A DNA stretch of 64,000 nt from Paroedura picta (Eukaryota > Chordata > Lepidosauria > Squamata > Gekkonidae), in NCBI RefSeq assembly GCF_049243985.1, contig NC_135379.1:14528501-14592500 (forward strand), given 5' to 3'. Made by a program: the position numbers and the translations under genes. A model generated the notes under the pieces. That model saw only the letters and a list, made by a program, of their open reading frames with translations. It was not told the DNA's origin and ran no database searches. The stretch's first letter is position 1, and the number at the start of each line of letters is the position of its first letter. Positions 22,216 through 34,300 of this stretch are shown here, in pieces.

Positions 22216-22514
22216 GGCCCATTATTCACAGAGTGGAAAGTCTGCATTTCGGGTGGAATGGCGGTGGCTAAAATCACCAATCATGCACGCTGCAGGCGGC
22301 AACCGGGCACAGAGTCAACGTATGCTGCCGAAAGGAAGTGGAGCTTCCAGAGACCAGGACGCAACCAGAAGCGGCTCTGGAGTAGCTGTGTGCATAATCG
22401 GATATTCTGGGTTTTGCCGCCGTTGCGTTCCGTCCCGTGCATAAGCGGTTTGCTTCGCTTCTTCCTCCTTCGCGTTCTCCATGCCGCCGTTTCAGCACTG
22501 TGCATAATAGGCCT
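22216..22514. mobile_element. GGCC-ended DNA transposon derivative, CpG-rich
   Basis: Ends GGCCCATTATTCACAG and, inverted, GGCCTATTATGCACAG form short terminal inverted repeats around a 299-bp CpG-rich interior without a transposase frame. Confidence 0.55.
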
Positions 22515-22544
22515 ATGTGACCAGTCATTTTTGCCCAGCCTAGG

Positions 22545-22672
22545 CCCATTCCGCACACATAGGATAATGTACTTTCAATGTGCTTTGGCAGCTGGGTTTT
22601 CCTGTGCGGAACAGGAAAATCTACTCCTAAAGTGCATTGAAAGTGCATTATCTATTGTGTGCAGAATAGGCC
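22545..22672. mobile_element. GGCC-ended MITE with long inverted repeats
   Basis: Left end GGCCCATTCCGCACACA and inverted right end GGCCTATTCTGCACACA. Inner arms also pair (ACTTTCAATG with CATTGAAAGT). A possible CTA duplication flanks it, which would fit PIF/Harbinger-type insertion. Confidence 0.6.
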
Positions 22673-22892
22673 CTAGACTACCTCACAGGGTTATTGTGAG
22701 AATAAGATGGAGGTGAGCAAATTGATGTGAAAGCTGCTTTGGAGAGAAGAAAGGGATAACATATCTGTAACCATTAGTGCCTCTTATATTTGTGAAAAGG
22801 CACTAAGGGAGGAGCGCTGTCCAGGTCAGTGTCCAGGACATGTCCGGTGTCCAGACACTGCTTCTGGCTCAGCGAGCCAATGGAATGGAGTT

Positions 22893-22901
22893 TTGTTGTT
22901 G

Positions 22902-22936
<35 letters not shown>

Positions 22937-23030
22937 TTTCGATTTATTTCCCGCCACTCCCAAATGGCTCGCGGCGGGTTACAATGTCTTAAAAAAACCA
23001 TTAAAACTCCCATTAAAAGACTTTAAAATG
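22893..23030 (-). mobile_element. Dispersed retroposon 3' end with (TTTA)n
   Basis: A (TTTA)n tract followed by CCCGCCACTCCCAAATGGCTC and GGCGGGTTACAA. The same CCCGCCACTCC..GGCGGGT body occurs at 33755-33880 and 40005-40105 next to (ATT)n tracts, so these are repeated 3' ends lying on -. Confidence 0.6.
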
Positions 23031-24535
23031 TCACAACAATGTTGTAGCAAAGCAGCCACTAGCTGTGTCCATCCTTAAGATTTGGCCTTGGAGTATGGAT
23101 ATCTTTGTTAGTTAACACTCCCCTCCTCAGGTATTTATCTATTTTAACATTTGTACCCCATCCTTCCCCACAAGTTCAGGGAAGTTTACAAAGTTTAAAA
23201 TATACGGCATTAATAAATAGGTTTAAAAACTTTCAAACTAAGTTTAAAACCAAACCCGATTATTCCAACATCAGGCTGCCTCCTTTTTGTGAAATTTAGA
23301 GGACTGAAGAAGTGAGGGGGGGGCATATAAGTTCTCAGAGAGTTTGGGGGTGGACTTTCAAGGAGTCTCTCTATGCTATTTCTAGGCTTCAGCTGCAGGC
23401 CTGGCAGAACAGCTCTGTTTTACAGGCCCTGCGGAACTTCTCATTATTGGCTGAGGTGCAGGACTGGAAGAGACTATCCAAACACAGCTAGGGACGTGGA
23501 GTTGTTTGTCTTGGGACTTTCCAGAGAACAATAGTGCAGCCGTGGACATGGCAGCCTTCTGAGCCCTCTAAATCTGAGGCCAGCTAGGAACAAAGATGGC
23601 GGAGCAATGGAGCTGGATAAGTTGGGTCAATTGAACACAACTGTGATGGATTTCCTGGGGGGCTAGAGATAATTTCCCTGTAATCCCAACAACATTTCCC
23701 ACTTAAACACCTGCATTGGAGTTTCTGAAGGGAAATGGAAAAGAGTTTGAAGGACTAGAATCTGGACTCCCACAGTCACGGATAGATAAATGGAGGTAAA
23801 TTGACAGCTATGGGACAGTTTATTCAGGAAAACAAACCCATGTGAACTCAGGTAAATATTAACATTTGTGAGATATCAGGTTTCAGTCCATGGCCAGGAC
23901 TGTTTGAAACCTGAGACGCTCCTCTTCCCACAACAGATACCCTGTGAGGTAGGTGGGGTAGATATAGCTCTGAAAGAACTGTGGCTGGCCCAAGATCACC
24001 CAGTTAACTGCACACGGGAGCATGGCAGTCTTCAGAAGGAACAGGGTGCATCAACTTGCCCTGCATAGGCTACGCAATCCGTTGGATGCTAGTGAGCATG
24101 GAATGAGATGAACCCATGGGTATCTGAGCACCCCTATGAACCACTGGGCACCTGTTGAGAGAGAAATTTCTGGAAGCAAGATCACAAACAAAGAGGATTT
24201 TTTTGTAAATGGAAAGAAAACAAACAGACATTGATGCAAAATGCTATCCATTTGGGCACATAATAAGATAATGAAACGGCTCAATAATTTGTGAGTAGAC
24301 AAGAGGCCCTTTAAGAGTAATAGGATGCAACTATTGCTATGCTTATGACTCCGAACACAGATGTGTTGTCAGAGCGGAAACAATCAGAACAAACAAGACG
24401 ACAGCTGGAAGAAAACACTCTAGTCTTCTTGACCTTCGCTGAAAGATGAGAGGACAGATGTTTCTGGCTTTTACAGACTTTCAAGCCAAGAATGAAAGAG
24501 GAAAGGAAGAAAACCCTGCCAGGACACAACAAGCC
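23031..24535. other. Intergenic, no gene seen
   Basis: Weak retroposon remnants near 23140-23230 and a SINE-body piece near 23918-24040. Otherwise unique sequence up to the putative GAD2 poly(A) site. Confidence 0.45.
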
Positions 24536-24547
24536 ACGTTTTACACT

Positions 24548-24553
24548 TTTATT
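24548..24553 (-). promoter_or_regulatory. Candidate distal poly(A) signal of GAD2
   Basis: TTTATT on +, AATAAA on -. It is placed at the edge where interspersed repeats resume. Confidence 0.45.
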
Positions 24554-27500
24554 GGGGTTCTGAATGACACCACAGATAAAATACTTTAATCAAATACAAG
24601 AAGAACAGGTCGCCATGTAGTTCTTTCCCCCAAATGCAACATAATAACATGGTAAAGAAAACCTTGCTGATGTTACTCCTGTGAAAATAGCAGGTGAAGA
24701 TCTTGGACTGGCAGGCACACAGAAGTAATATCTACACTGACTGTAATAATCTTTTGAAAAAAATGCACATGCAAGGTGTAACCGAGGCTACTTGATTGCT
24801 TTTGCGATTGCCCGGTACTTTCTCCCCCCCACAAGACCATTTGGTTGGTGAGCTGCAGTTGCCATTCATTCCAGTAGAGTTTGTGCTTCTACCACCGAAA
24901 TGGAGATTGCCCAGGAACAAAGATTCTACTCAACAGCCTCATTGTGACTGTGGGGGTCAGCAAAGAGCTGTCCCCTCTACTCGTGGGTGTGGCATACCTG
25001 ATTTGCACAGCCCCTGCTGGTATTTGGATAGGGCTTAGCACAGGCTGGTTTAGATCTCATTGGCAGAAATGAATTGCTGAAGCTTTAGATTTAAACACTG
25101 TTCATGGGAACCAGCTTTGGGTGGAAGGATCATCGCGACGTAAAGCAGTTGAATAAAGCTGAACGATAGAGAAACCAGAATGGATGCAGGTCTTACAATA
25201 TCAAGGTTCAATACTGCTATCACACAGATAAAGACGCCTCATTAATATAGTGCACAAGCTTAGACAGCAACACATGTCGTTTGGCAACATTGCACGGCTT
25301 TAATCTAAAGTGCACAGCCTCAGTGGGAGGTGACACAACCATACTATCACAGTAATTAAGAAGGCAACACAGTTAAAGACACAAATATCTTCTTGTTCTT
25401 ATTCCGTAGCAGTGCAGTGAGCCGGTACCCAAAGCTATTTAGTTCAGATCAAATTAAACATTAGACTTGTTAAACTTCAAGTATCTTGTGAGTGTTAAAC
25501 AATATCGCTTTACAAACCCAGGGGGGCATATTTTCTTGTTAACACTAACCCCCTCCCCCAATAGCTTAGCCAGAGTTATAAACAGAAGCGAGTCCAAGGT
25601 ATGCAACCCAGTTGAGACAGATTTTCCCACTGTATGGCCCATTTTTAGTGTGACTCTGCATCCATAGTCTATAAGGGTCTTCAACACACCACCACGAGTT
25701 CTCATAATGGGAAAAGCAGGTCGCCCTAGTGGAAGTACAAACGGTGGCTGGAATAGGTAGATAGGTGGAAATAGTGCCAAAAGGCTGAATTTGGATGGGA
25801 AAATTCTAGATTCAGATGACTGTTCAGCCACCAATTTTAATGAGCTTTGAGCAAAACATTTCTTCTCATCTTAAATCTGTCATGGGGCTGTCCCCTGGAC
25901 TGAGACAATTCATACATTATGGGTCAAATAGTGTCCCTCAGACCATTCCGGATAAGGAGAATGGCCTGGAGGGGGAAAACCAAATATCCTACTTGATTCA
26001 TGTTGAAGTCCCAATCCAAGCAGGGCATGATGCCAGATATGGGAACTGAGCAAACCTGTAACTTATACATGATTGTTATGCAGGGTGGGGACACAAGATC
26101 CAGGTTTGATTCTGTAAGGTTTGAAGTATGAATATCTGAAGTGGCCTCCAGTGCTCTTTGGAAGAAGGTATGAAAATACAAATCTAAGAGTAAACTTATC
26201 TTCTATGCCAATGTTGCTTCTATTGACCTAAGTCGAGGAGGAATATCCTCAATACACCTTGCTATTAATTGGCAATTCTGGGAAAAGTGGGAATAATTTT
26301 CCAGCTTTCCTATTTTTTAAAGGGGAGAACTGTATTATAGGAGAAAGCCATGCTCTTTTCCTTGTTATCCATAGAGTATGGGCAGCTAGTGCTATTGTAT
26401 TGGTTGTATTGAGAACTTATAGCAAATTGTCCTAATAAATGATGGAGATGAGATATTTGCAACTAGAACTAATTGTGAAACAATCATTTTTGACAATTAT
26501 GCCAAAATGTATCAATTTTTTTTTAATGGAGAAACATAGATTTCAACTTAAGACACCAGTGATGTAGTCAGCCACTGGTGATATCAACTCATAGACCATG
26601 GCCATTGACCAGAGGTAAACTTTGTAGGTATATTCCAAGATGTTCCACAGAGACCATTCTAGCCCCTTAGATCAATCATAGTGAAGGGAATTGCTTTGGC
26701 AGACAACAGCAACCAGGACTTCACTAAGTTGGATCACCAATTCCTTCCCAAACCCCTTTCCGGTTGCTACAATTTTGACATTCCTACCTCATGCACTGGG
26801 AAAGCACGCTATATGTGATCCTTTCAGTTAGTGCATTCATTATTTTGTGTGAATGTTTAGTACATTCTCCTGGTTTGCAAGGTATTAGTGATAGAATCAT
26901 TAAGATCATTCAGTCTTAATGACTGAAAAGGCCTTTCGACTGCATTAAATCTTTCCTATATATGTATATGTATTGCTGTTAAAGCAGTTCCTCTAGTGAG
27001 TTTCAGTACTGTGATGCTAGGGAATCTCTGCTTCTCTCTATCCCTTTTTATCACAGCAATCCTAGCAAAAACTGCTGCCATGGTGGGGAAACCTGTGGAC
27101 TGTGTTGCCCAGAAACTGGATCTTTCAGGGATCCCATCCACAGCTCATAAAGATGCTAATAGCATCTCGCTGGAGAAGATTCCCAATATAACCTCAAGTT
27201 GAGTGTTGGGTAGGTCCCTGTACCGTTCGTATGTCTGCTTAGGTAGGCCTTGTAGGACACATCTTCTGGAATAAAACCATTTTGTAATCCCTCTGCTACT
27301 GACCTTCTCATTGAGAGCTGCAATACCGTCTTAAGGTTTTGGAGTACTAAACCCTGGAGGTACACACGATAAGGTGGCGTGTAGAAAAGAAATGCTTCTT
27401 TGAAAGAATTTAGACAGGGATATGTCTCAAAATAAGCATTTTTGAAAAGCCTGATAGTCCTCCTTTGAAGGAAAACAAAGGATCATATTTCTGGGGTGGG

Positions 27501-27581
27501 GCATTCGTTTTTATAACCCCATTAGTTTTTTATAACCCATATAAAATAAAAATCTATATTTTACAAAATAGGTTTTTCTTT

Positions 27582-27610
27582 AATATATATATATATATAT
27601 ATAATATATA
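27582..27610. repeat. (TA)n microsatellite
   Basis: Short TA array inside the putative GAD2 3'UTR. Confidence 0.8.
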
Positions 27611-27748
27611 TTTCTTTTGCAAAATTATATGTATTTAAATACAGCAGAAATGTTGTAATCTGTAAATTAGGAGTTAGATTCTAATATACTAAGGGAAAGA
27701 AAGACAAAAGATCTTAAAGCAGACGTAGCTTTCTGCTTTTGCCCTCTT

Positions 27749-27754
27749 TTTATT
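27749..27754 (-). promoter_or_regulatory. Candidate proximal poly(A) signal of GAD2
   Basis: AATAAA on the - strand about 400 nt after the stop codon. Confidence 0.35.
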
Positions 27755-28156
27755 TTGTGACCATTGGGGGCAATTTGACACTGTTCTGTTTGGCTGTGTT
27801 GAACACAAACTATCAGTTCCGCTACCTGTACTGACATTTGAAGGGTGGAATTGCAAGCATTTGCATTGTTCCCAATCTGTTTTGAATGCAGCCTTTTTGC
27901 GGATTACCTAACGCAAAAAAAAAAAGAACCCAAAACCCAAACCAAATCAAAACGGTATTACAAACTAGAGGAGAAGGGAGGAAAAAAAAGACTCTGGAAA
28001 GGAGCAATGTTCTCTGTTTTAAACGGTACTCTACTTTGACGCCACGATATAGAAATAGATTCACTTTGGAACAAACTACAAATACATTCACCACAGTTTG
28101 TGACAACTTAATTGTCTACTTAGAGAGGTTTCAGCAATGCTTGGCAGACCAAATGA

Positions 28157-28330
28157 TTATAAATCTTGCCCCAGGCGCTCTATTTCCTCAATCAGGAAAT
28201 CAATGTCTTGGTGAGCTGCTGCTGGATTGGAGATAACCATACGAAAGAAGTTCACCTTGTCTCCCAGGGGCTGATAGCTGACCATGGTGGTGCCGTATTC
28301 CATCATCCGGGCTTTAATTACTGGGGCCAC
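28157..28330 (-). CDS. GAD2: GAD2 exon 16 (residues 529-585, stop)
   Basis: Starts after an AG acceptor with [19 protein letters not shown] and ends EIERLGQDL-stop. It forms the C-terminal domain. The sequence is nearly identical to human GAD65, with AAAHQD for human AATHQD. Confidence 0.96.
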   Translation of the reverse strand: MAPVIKARMMEYGTTMVSYQPLGDKVNFFRMVISNPAAAHQDIDFLIEEIERLGQDL

Positions 28331-31300
28331 CTTCACAGACACAGTGTGAAAAGAAATCAATATTGTACAGTCTTTTCTCTGAAACTCTCAGGCCCATACA
28401 AAACACATGGAGCCCTCTGTAACATCTAGAAGGGTCCTCTGATGTCACAATGTCATGCATTTTCCAGCCACCCCTCCCCCCAGTTTCAGGGACGGCCCTA
28501 CAAGGTGCCTCGCACTCTTGGATCAGGGCGGTAGTCTTTCTCCTCCCCCATTTCTCCCTTTTAAGAACACTTGGAGTGACACCTCTTTCCACTGTGGGGG
28601 CCCCTCAGCCCCCAGTCTGACTGCTTCTGCCCCAATTGTAACCTGCTAAGGCCCCATGAATCCTTAAACAGGCTCTGGTGCTATGGGCCCCATGAATGCT
28701 TGAGCCACTCCTAAATTTTCTGATTTTTGCAGGGATGGGCAAGACATGTGTTTTGTTGCTGTTGACCAACAGCCAACTTGACCTTGTAAAAAATGCGGAA
28801 AGGTGGAAAAGCAATCAGGTAGCAACACTGGCCACGAGGAGTTGTCGGGTGGACAATATAGTGGACAGCTCCGTGAAAATCCTGACTGCGGGTGGCAGCA
28901 GTGCCAAAAGGCAAACTTTTGGGAACTGATGGGAAAGCCATTGAAAATAAAGTGGCCAATATTGTCATGACCTTGTGTTGGTCTATGGTACAGTCTCATT
29001 TGTAATACAGTTCTGGTTGCTATAACTTTTTTAAAAAGACAAAACGATAGAGTTGGAACAAATGTACAAGAGAACAACCCAGATGGTTAAAGGCTTGGAG
29101 CACTTTTCCTGTGAGGAAAGGCTGAAGAGCATGGGACTTTTCAGTTTAGACCAAAGCCAACTAAGGGGGACATGGCAGAGATTCCTAAAATTACAACATG
29201 GACTAGAGCAGGGGTAGTCAAACTGCGGCCCTCCAGATGTCCATGGACTCCAATTCCCAGAAGCCCCTGCCAGCATTCGCTGGCAGGGGCTTCTGGGAAT
29301 TGTAGTCCGTGGACATCTGGAGGGCCACAGTTTGACTACCCCTGGACTAGAGAATGTGGAGCAAGAACTTGCTCTCCCTCTTTGACAGTAAGAGAACTCG
29401 AGGACCTCCAGTGAAACAGATGGGAAACAGATTTAGGACAGACAAAAGAAGTGCTTCTTTACTTCACGAGTAGTTAACATATGGAACTCACTGGAAGTGG
29501 ATGGGGGGATGCCCCCAAGCTTTACAAGGGGATAAGATAGATTTGTGGGAGCTACCTCTATCAGTGGCTGCAAGCCATGGTGACTAAAGGAAACCTCCAC
29601 ATTCAGAGGCAGTAAACCTCTGAAATCCAGCCCAAGGAAGGCTATTATCAAAGAAGGGCCTTGTCCTCTGTGATCTCTTTGATTGATCTTCCAGCACAAC
29701 TGGTTGGCCACTGCGTGAAACAGTATGCTGCTGGTCAAGAAGACGCAGTACTGGTCCAATCCAACTGGGCAGCTCTGATGTTGCATATCCTCCAAAGTGC
29801 AGTCCATTTGCATTATGCATTCCCAATTAAAAGTGGCTTTATTCTTTTCCCCTTTTCTTACCTTTGAAAGACGGTTCAGCCGTTCTTCATTATCCTCCAT
29901 GGTCCGTAAACTGGGAGGCACGTACCAGAAGCAAACATTCGTATGCTGAGGCTAAAGGAAGAAGGCCGGGGCCTCAGAAGGGCTCAGAGGTAATGCATTT
30001 CATGTATTTCATGCTTTCCCCCAGCCCACATGTGTCACTTCCTATGACAGTGATCAATTACTGTGTTTTCTTTGTTGACAGAAGCAAGGCCCAGTGAGAA
30101 TAACTGCTATTAGCAGCTTCCCTGCCTGCGGAACAGTTTCCTGCATCTTATTGTAACACAAGTTAGTGCTGGCATGCAGTTTCTTCATAACTACAATTCA
30201 TTAGAAGGAAAGATGGACATTAAGTACTACTAAGACTGCTTAATAATAGAAAATAATATTATTATCACACTCTTTGGTAATATGTAGCACTCTACAAAGG
30301 GGTCAGAAGAAAAAAAAGACAAATTGGTATCCTGAGCAATGTTGCATATTGGACTTTGATAGCGGGCCAGCATCTCTTGAACATTTTGGATTCCAGCCCT
30401 TTATAGTGGCAGTGCAATCTTAAGCACAGTTACACCCGTCGAAATCAATTGAAGTTAATGGGCTGTGGAGGTTTGAATTGAGGGAAACCTTCACTCTGTG
30501 TTTTAATAGCCCCTCCCCCCCAAAATCAGGGCGGAAAACAGGCAGGAGGAGAGGGAAGTAAGCTCAAGCACTTTCAAGGCGTAACTCAAACCACCTTCAT
30601 ACAAATGCTAAAAGATCTAGGAGGAGGTGTAACAAGAGGGTCAAGTGCTCCCCTTTTCTCCAAGCAGGGAACTGAGATTTGGAGGAATGAAATACTAGAG
30701 AGGCCCCAGAAAGGAGATTCCTGGAGATCTCTAGGAATCGGCGGAGAAACAGAAATAATTTTTTTTAAACCCTCTTTGCTGCAAGGAGGAGATCTCTTTT
30801 GTGCTGGGTCCATCAGAGGAGATAGAAGTCTTAACTGAGGTCAGGGGCCAGCAGCCACTGATAATGTGCCTGGCTGGAGAGCTGAAGGAAATTCCGAAGT
30901 ATGGGAAACTCTGTAGAGATCTGTAACTTCTTAAGCAAATATATTTTAACATCTATTGGAGATGCATAGAGACAGGGACAGAGGATTTGTGTTTTATCCA
31001 TTTCTTTTGGATTCCCTTGCTCAATATGGGGCTGTGCTAAAGTAGCAATTTTATATTTTATAACTTTGAAGACTAGTATTGGTTGTCTATACACATAAAC
31101 CTCCTCTTTCTCAGACATGCTATTCTAAAAGGGAGCACCAGGATAGGGAAGGTTGGCTGATGGGAAGTGGCTATTCTTCCAGGGGTGCATCTGGAAGAAA
31201 ATTATCCCCATGGTGGCCAGGTGACAAGCAGTAGAAGATGCAGAGGCAAGGCCTCAGAAAGGGAGCTGGGAGTCCTGATTCTCCCTCCCAATTTTGAACA

Positions 31301-34300
31301 GAGGTCAGGTGATGGTGGTGGTGTTGTTATCAGAGAGACAGACAGAGAGACAGAGAGGCAGAGACAGAGAGGGAGAGGAAGAGAGACAGAGACAGACAGA
31401 CAGAGCACCACTTCAAGTGTTGGAAAAAATCTTGGAGTGGACTGGGTTGAATAGGATCTACAGGCCAGAGCAGGCCCATTCTGCCTTAGGGTGTAACTTT
31501 GCTTAGGAGTGCAGTGTCAGGAGTTTGATCCCTATTAGATTCTGGGTCAGAATCATGGCTTCCAGTAGGGTCAAACACATTTCTGGATCTGATCCAGGAT
31601 CTTTTGCTTTCCAGTACACTCAAGCTTCTCCAGAAACACAAGAAGGCTTCTGGTATTGGGGATGGGCCTGGAATGAGGCACACCACAGAGAAGTCCAGGG
31701 GTGGGCTAGAAAATCCCCACAATGTCTTTGGGAAAAGAAAGGGAGTGATATCTACCCGTGCCCCAAGCTCTTTGAAGGAAAAGTGGGATAGGATAGACAA
31801 ATCATTAGAACAAATCAACATTCTTCTTGGGCTCGGTACTTTTCACATGGTGTGGAATCAGAGAGCAGATGGAATTTTTGCTTTTTATGTCCACAGTGGG
31901 GCTACTCATATTTTTGGCATTACATATGATAGATATCCTCAAGGAATCCACCGGCTTTTCAAATATTTGCTCCAATACATACCTTTCCATCGAACACCAT
32001 TTCAAAGCCTTCTCTGTTCTTAATTTTGTTGTAGAGGTATTCTGCAAGCTCCAAACACTTGTCAATTTGGGCTTCAAATCCTGTAGTGCCCTTTGGAACA
32101 AAGAAAGAAAAGAGAGGCAGAGCTACAAACCTGAGGGGAGATTGTAAAGGAAAAAAAAAGACAAGTCGTTCCTTGCTCTTCTCTCTGTCACTCTTCTACA
32201 CTTTAACCAACATACTTTACTCCTTGTGGGAAACTAGAGAGGGCAAATAAAGAAACAGCAGCAGTAGAATTGCATTTATACCTCACTACTCAAGGTGTCC
32301 CAAAGTGTCTTATAATCATCTTCCCTTCCTCTCCCCACAACCGACACCCTGTGAGGTAGTTGGGGCTGAGAAAGCTCTGACAGGACTACTCTGCAAGAAT
32401 AACTCTAACAGCTGTATGGGGCCAAAAGTTTAAATTTCCCCTATATTCTTGGTAGCTTAAATCCATGATTGAAACTGCTTGATTGAAAAGCAGTCCATCC
32501 CCGGGGAGGCTGTAAAAGCTTGTGGCCCTCCAAGCAGAATGCAGCCCACCAGCTATTTTTTGTGCCTGCCAGGCACCTGTTTTGAATTCATCAGCTAACA
32601 ACCAAGCTAGTTATTTAAAAAAAAATAAATTAATCACTGCATCTGCTCCATCTGACCTAGGGCAATAAGAACCTGGGCCAAGATGAATAAATATTAGCAT
32701 CATGATGATGACATAACAACACAAACATTAGAGGAAGGGTGAGTTTCTTGCATGCAGTTGTAATAAATGAATTGATTCATCTTTAGGGCAATCCCGGTGT
32801 AGAAATGTGGAATCATTTGGCAGAAAGTATTTATTTGGCAACGTTTCCCAACTGCAGAACAGCTGGTCCTTTGAGGCACCCTACAAATATACCCTAGGAA
32901 GGAACAGACTTTTAATTAGTCGTCCCACATCAATAATATGCCTGGCTCTAATTGCGGCATAAAATGAAAGCTGGTGTTCTCGGCACAGTGTTGCCAAGTC
33001 TAGGCCTGAAGAATTCCTACGACAAAACCCTCTTCCCCTGCAAAAGCCTTTAGCCTTGTAATGTTAAAATCCTAATCCCTGCTAAACGGGCTAGCCGGGA
33101 GATGCTGCAATTGTTCCTGAATGTCAACGGATTGTGGCTTGAAATGCTCACCAATTACTATCTATTTCCTCACTCTCAAGGCTGTGATTTCATCAATTTC
33201 ATGGAAAGCCAACGCATCGCACGCTGAAAGCTCGTGCTAGAGGTGACTGGCTTCCTACGAGCCTGCTGAGCGATGGTTGCCTAGCAACCCCAATACGCAA
33301 CTTCCCTTCATCCACAACCTCTCATGGCGGCAGACCAGTTGCCTTTGTTGCATCTTTCTGCTTTTCCCAGCAACAAGCTCCTCTATGGCAGCAGAGCAGC
33401 AGGCTTTTCTGCACTGTGACTTAACAAGAACAGCCATGGCTCGGTGAGAGACTGTCTGCCTGGCATACACAAGGTCCCTGGTTCAACCCCCAATATATCC
33501 AGTTCAAAAAAAAAAAAGGATTCTGCAGGAAGCATTGTGAAAGACCTTGGCCTAAAACCCTAGAAGCTTGAGTAGCTTGATGGATCAAGAACAGAAGGCA
33601 ACTTTTCATTCATTCATTCATTCATTCATTCATTCATTCATTCATTCATTCATTCATTCATTCATTCATTCATTCATTCATTCATTCATTCATTCATTCA
33701 TGTTCCTCTGATCCTGGCCAGCCAACTCACGGCAGCTAACAAAAATTCATAAACAATAAAATTATTATTATTATTATTATTAGGACTTATAGCCCACCAC
33801 TCCCACAAGGCTCATGGTGGGTCACAACAATAAAACCCCCATAAAACCCCCTAATACAATAAAATCTTCTAAAAAAGCCGAACAACCCAACCTAACCCAA
33901 CCCCTCCAAGCGGCGGCGACATTATACCACCCAGCTCATAACCCAAGGAGGCAGTAAGAATCACCCTAATCGTAACCCTAAGAGGGAAGAGGTTCTCACA
34001 GGACAGTGGTATGTAGATCACAAAATCATTTAAAATTGTTTTTACTTCCTGTTTAGAGGCCCCCCCTGAGGTAGTTGACGGCTTACAAAACCAGTGATGT
34101 GCCTCATGCTCACAAGTTTGAGGACCCAAGTCATGCATGGGAACGCTCACCTTTGCCCTCCACATAAGCCAGAGTTTGAAGACATCCACATGGCGCCCAC
34201 ATTGCAGGGCTTTGTCTCCGGTGTCATAGGACAGGTCGTAGTGTTTGTCTTGTTGGAAGAGGTAAGAAGCGTGCATTTGGTTGCAGCTCTGCATGATCCC

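Larger units (their letters stand above)
24536..28156 (-). other. GAD2: Putative long GAD2 3'UTR
   Basis: About 3.6 kb follow the GAD2 stop codon with no SINE, LINE or MITE that I can recognise, in contrast to every neighbouring region. On the - strand the block ends at an AATAAA (24548-24553). Mammalian GAD65 mRNA is known to be about 5.6-5.7 kb; a 1.76-kb coding region plus this UTR and a short leader would give that size. An earlier AATAAA at 27749-27754 could produce a shorter form. Confidence 0.5.

Noticed and set aside
33428-33590. tRNA gene
   Set aside because: Only box-like fragments remain; no complete cloverleaf, and the sequence continues into a SINE body.
33880-33990. Interstitial telomere-like CCTAACCC runs
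   Set aside because: Only two or three irregular units in a retroposon flank, not a TTAGGG array.
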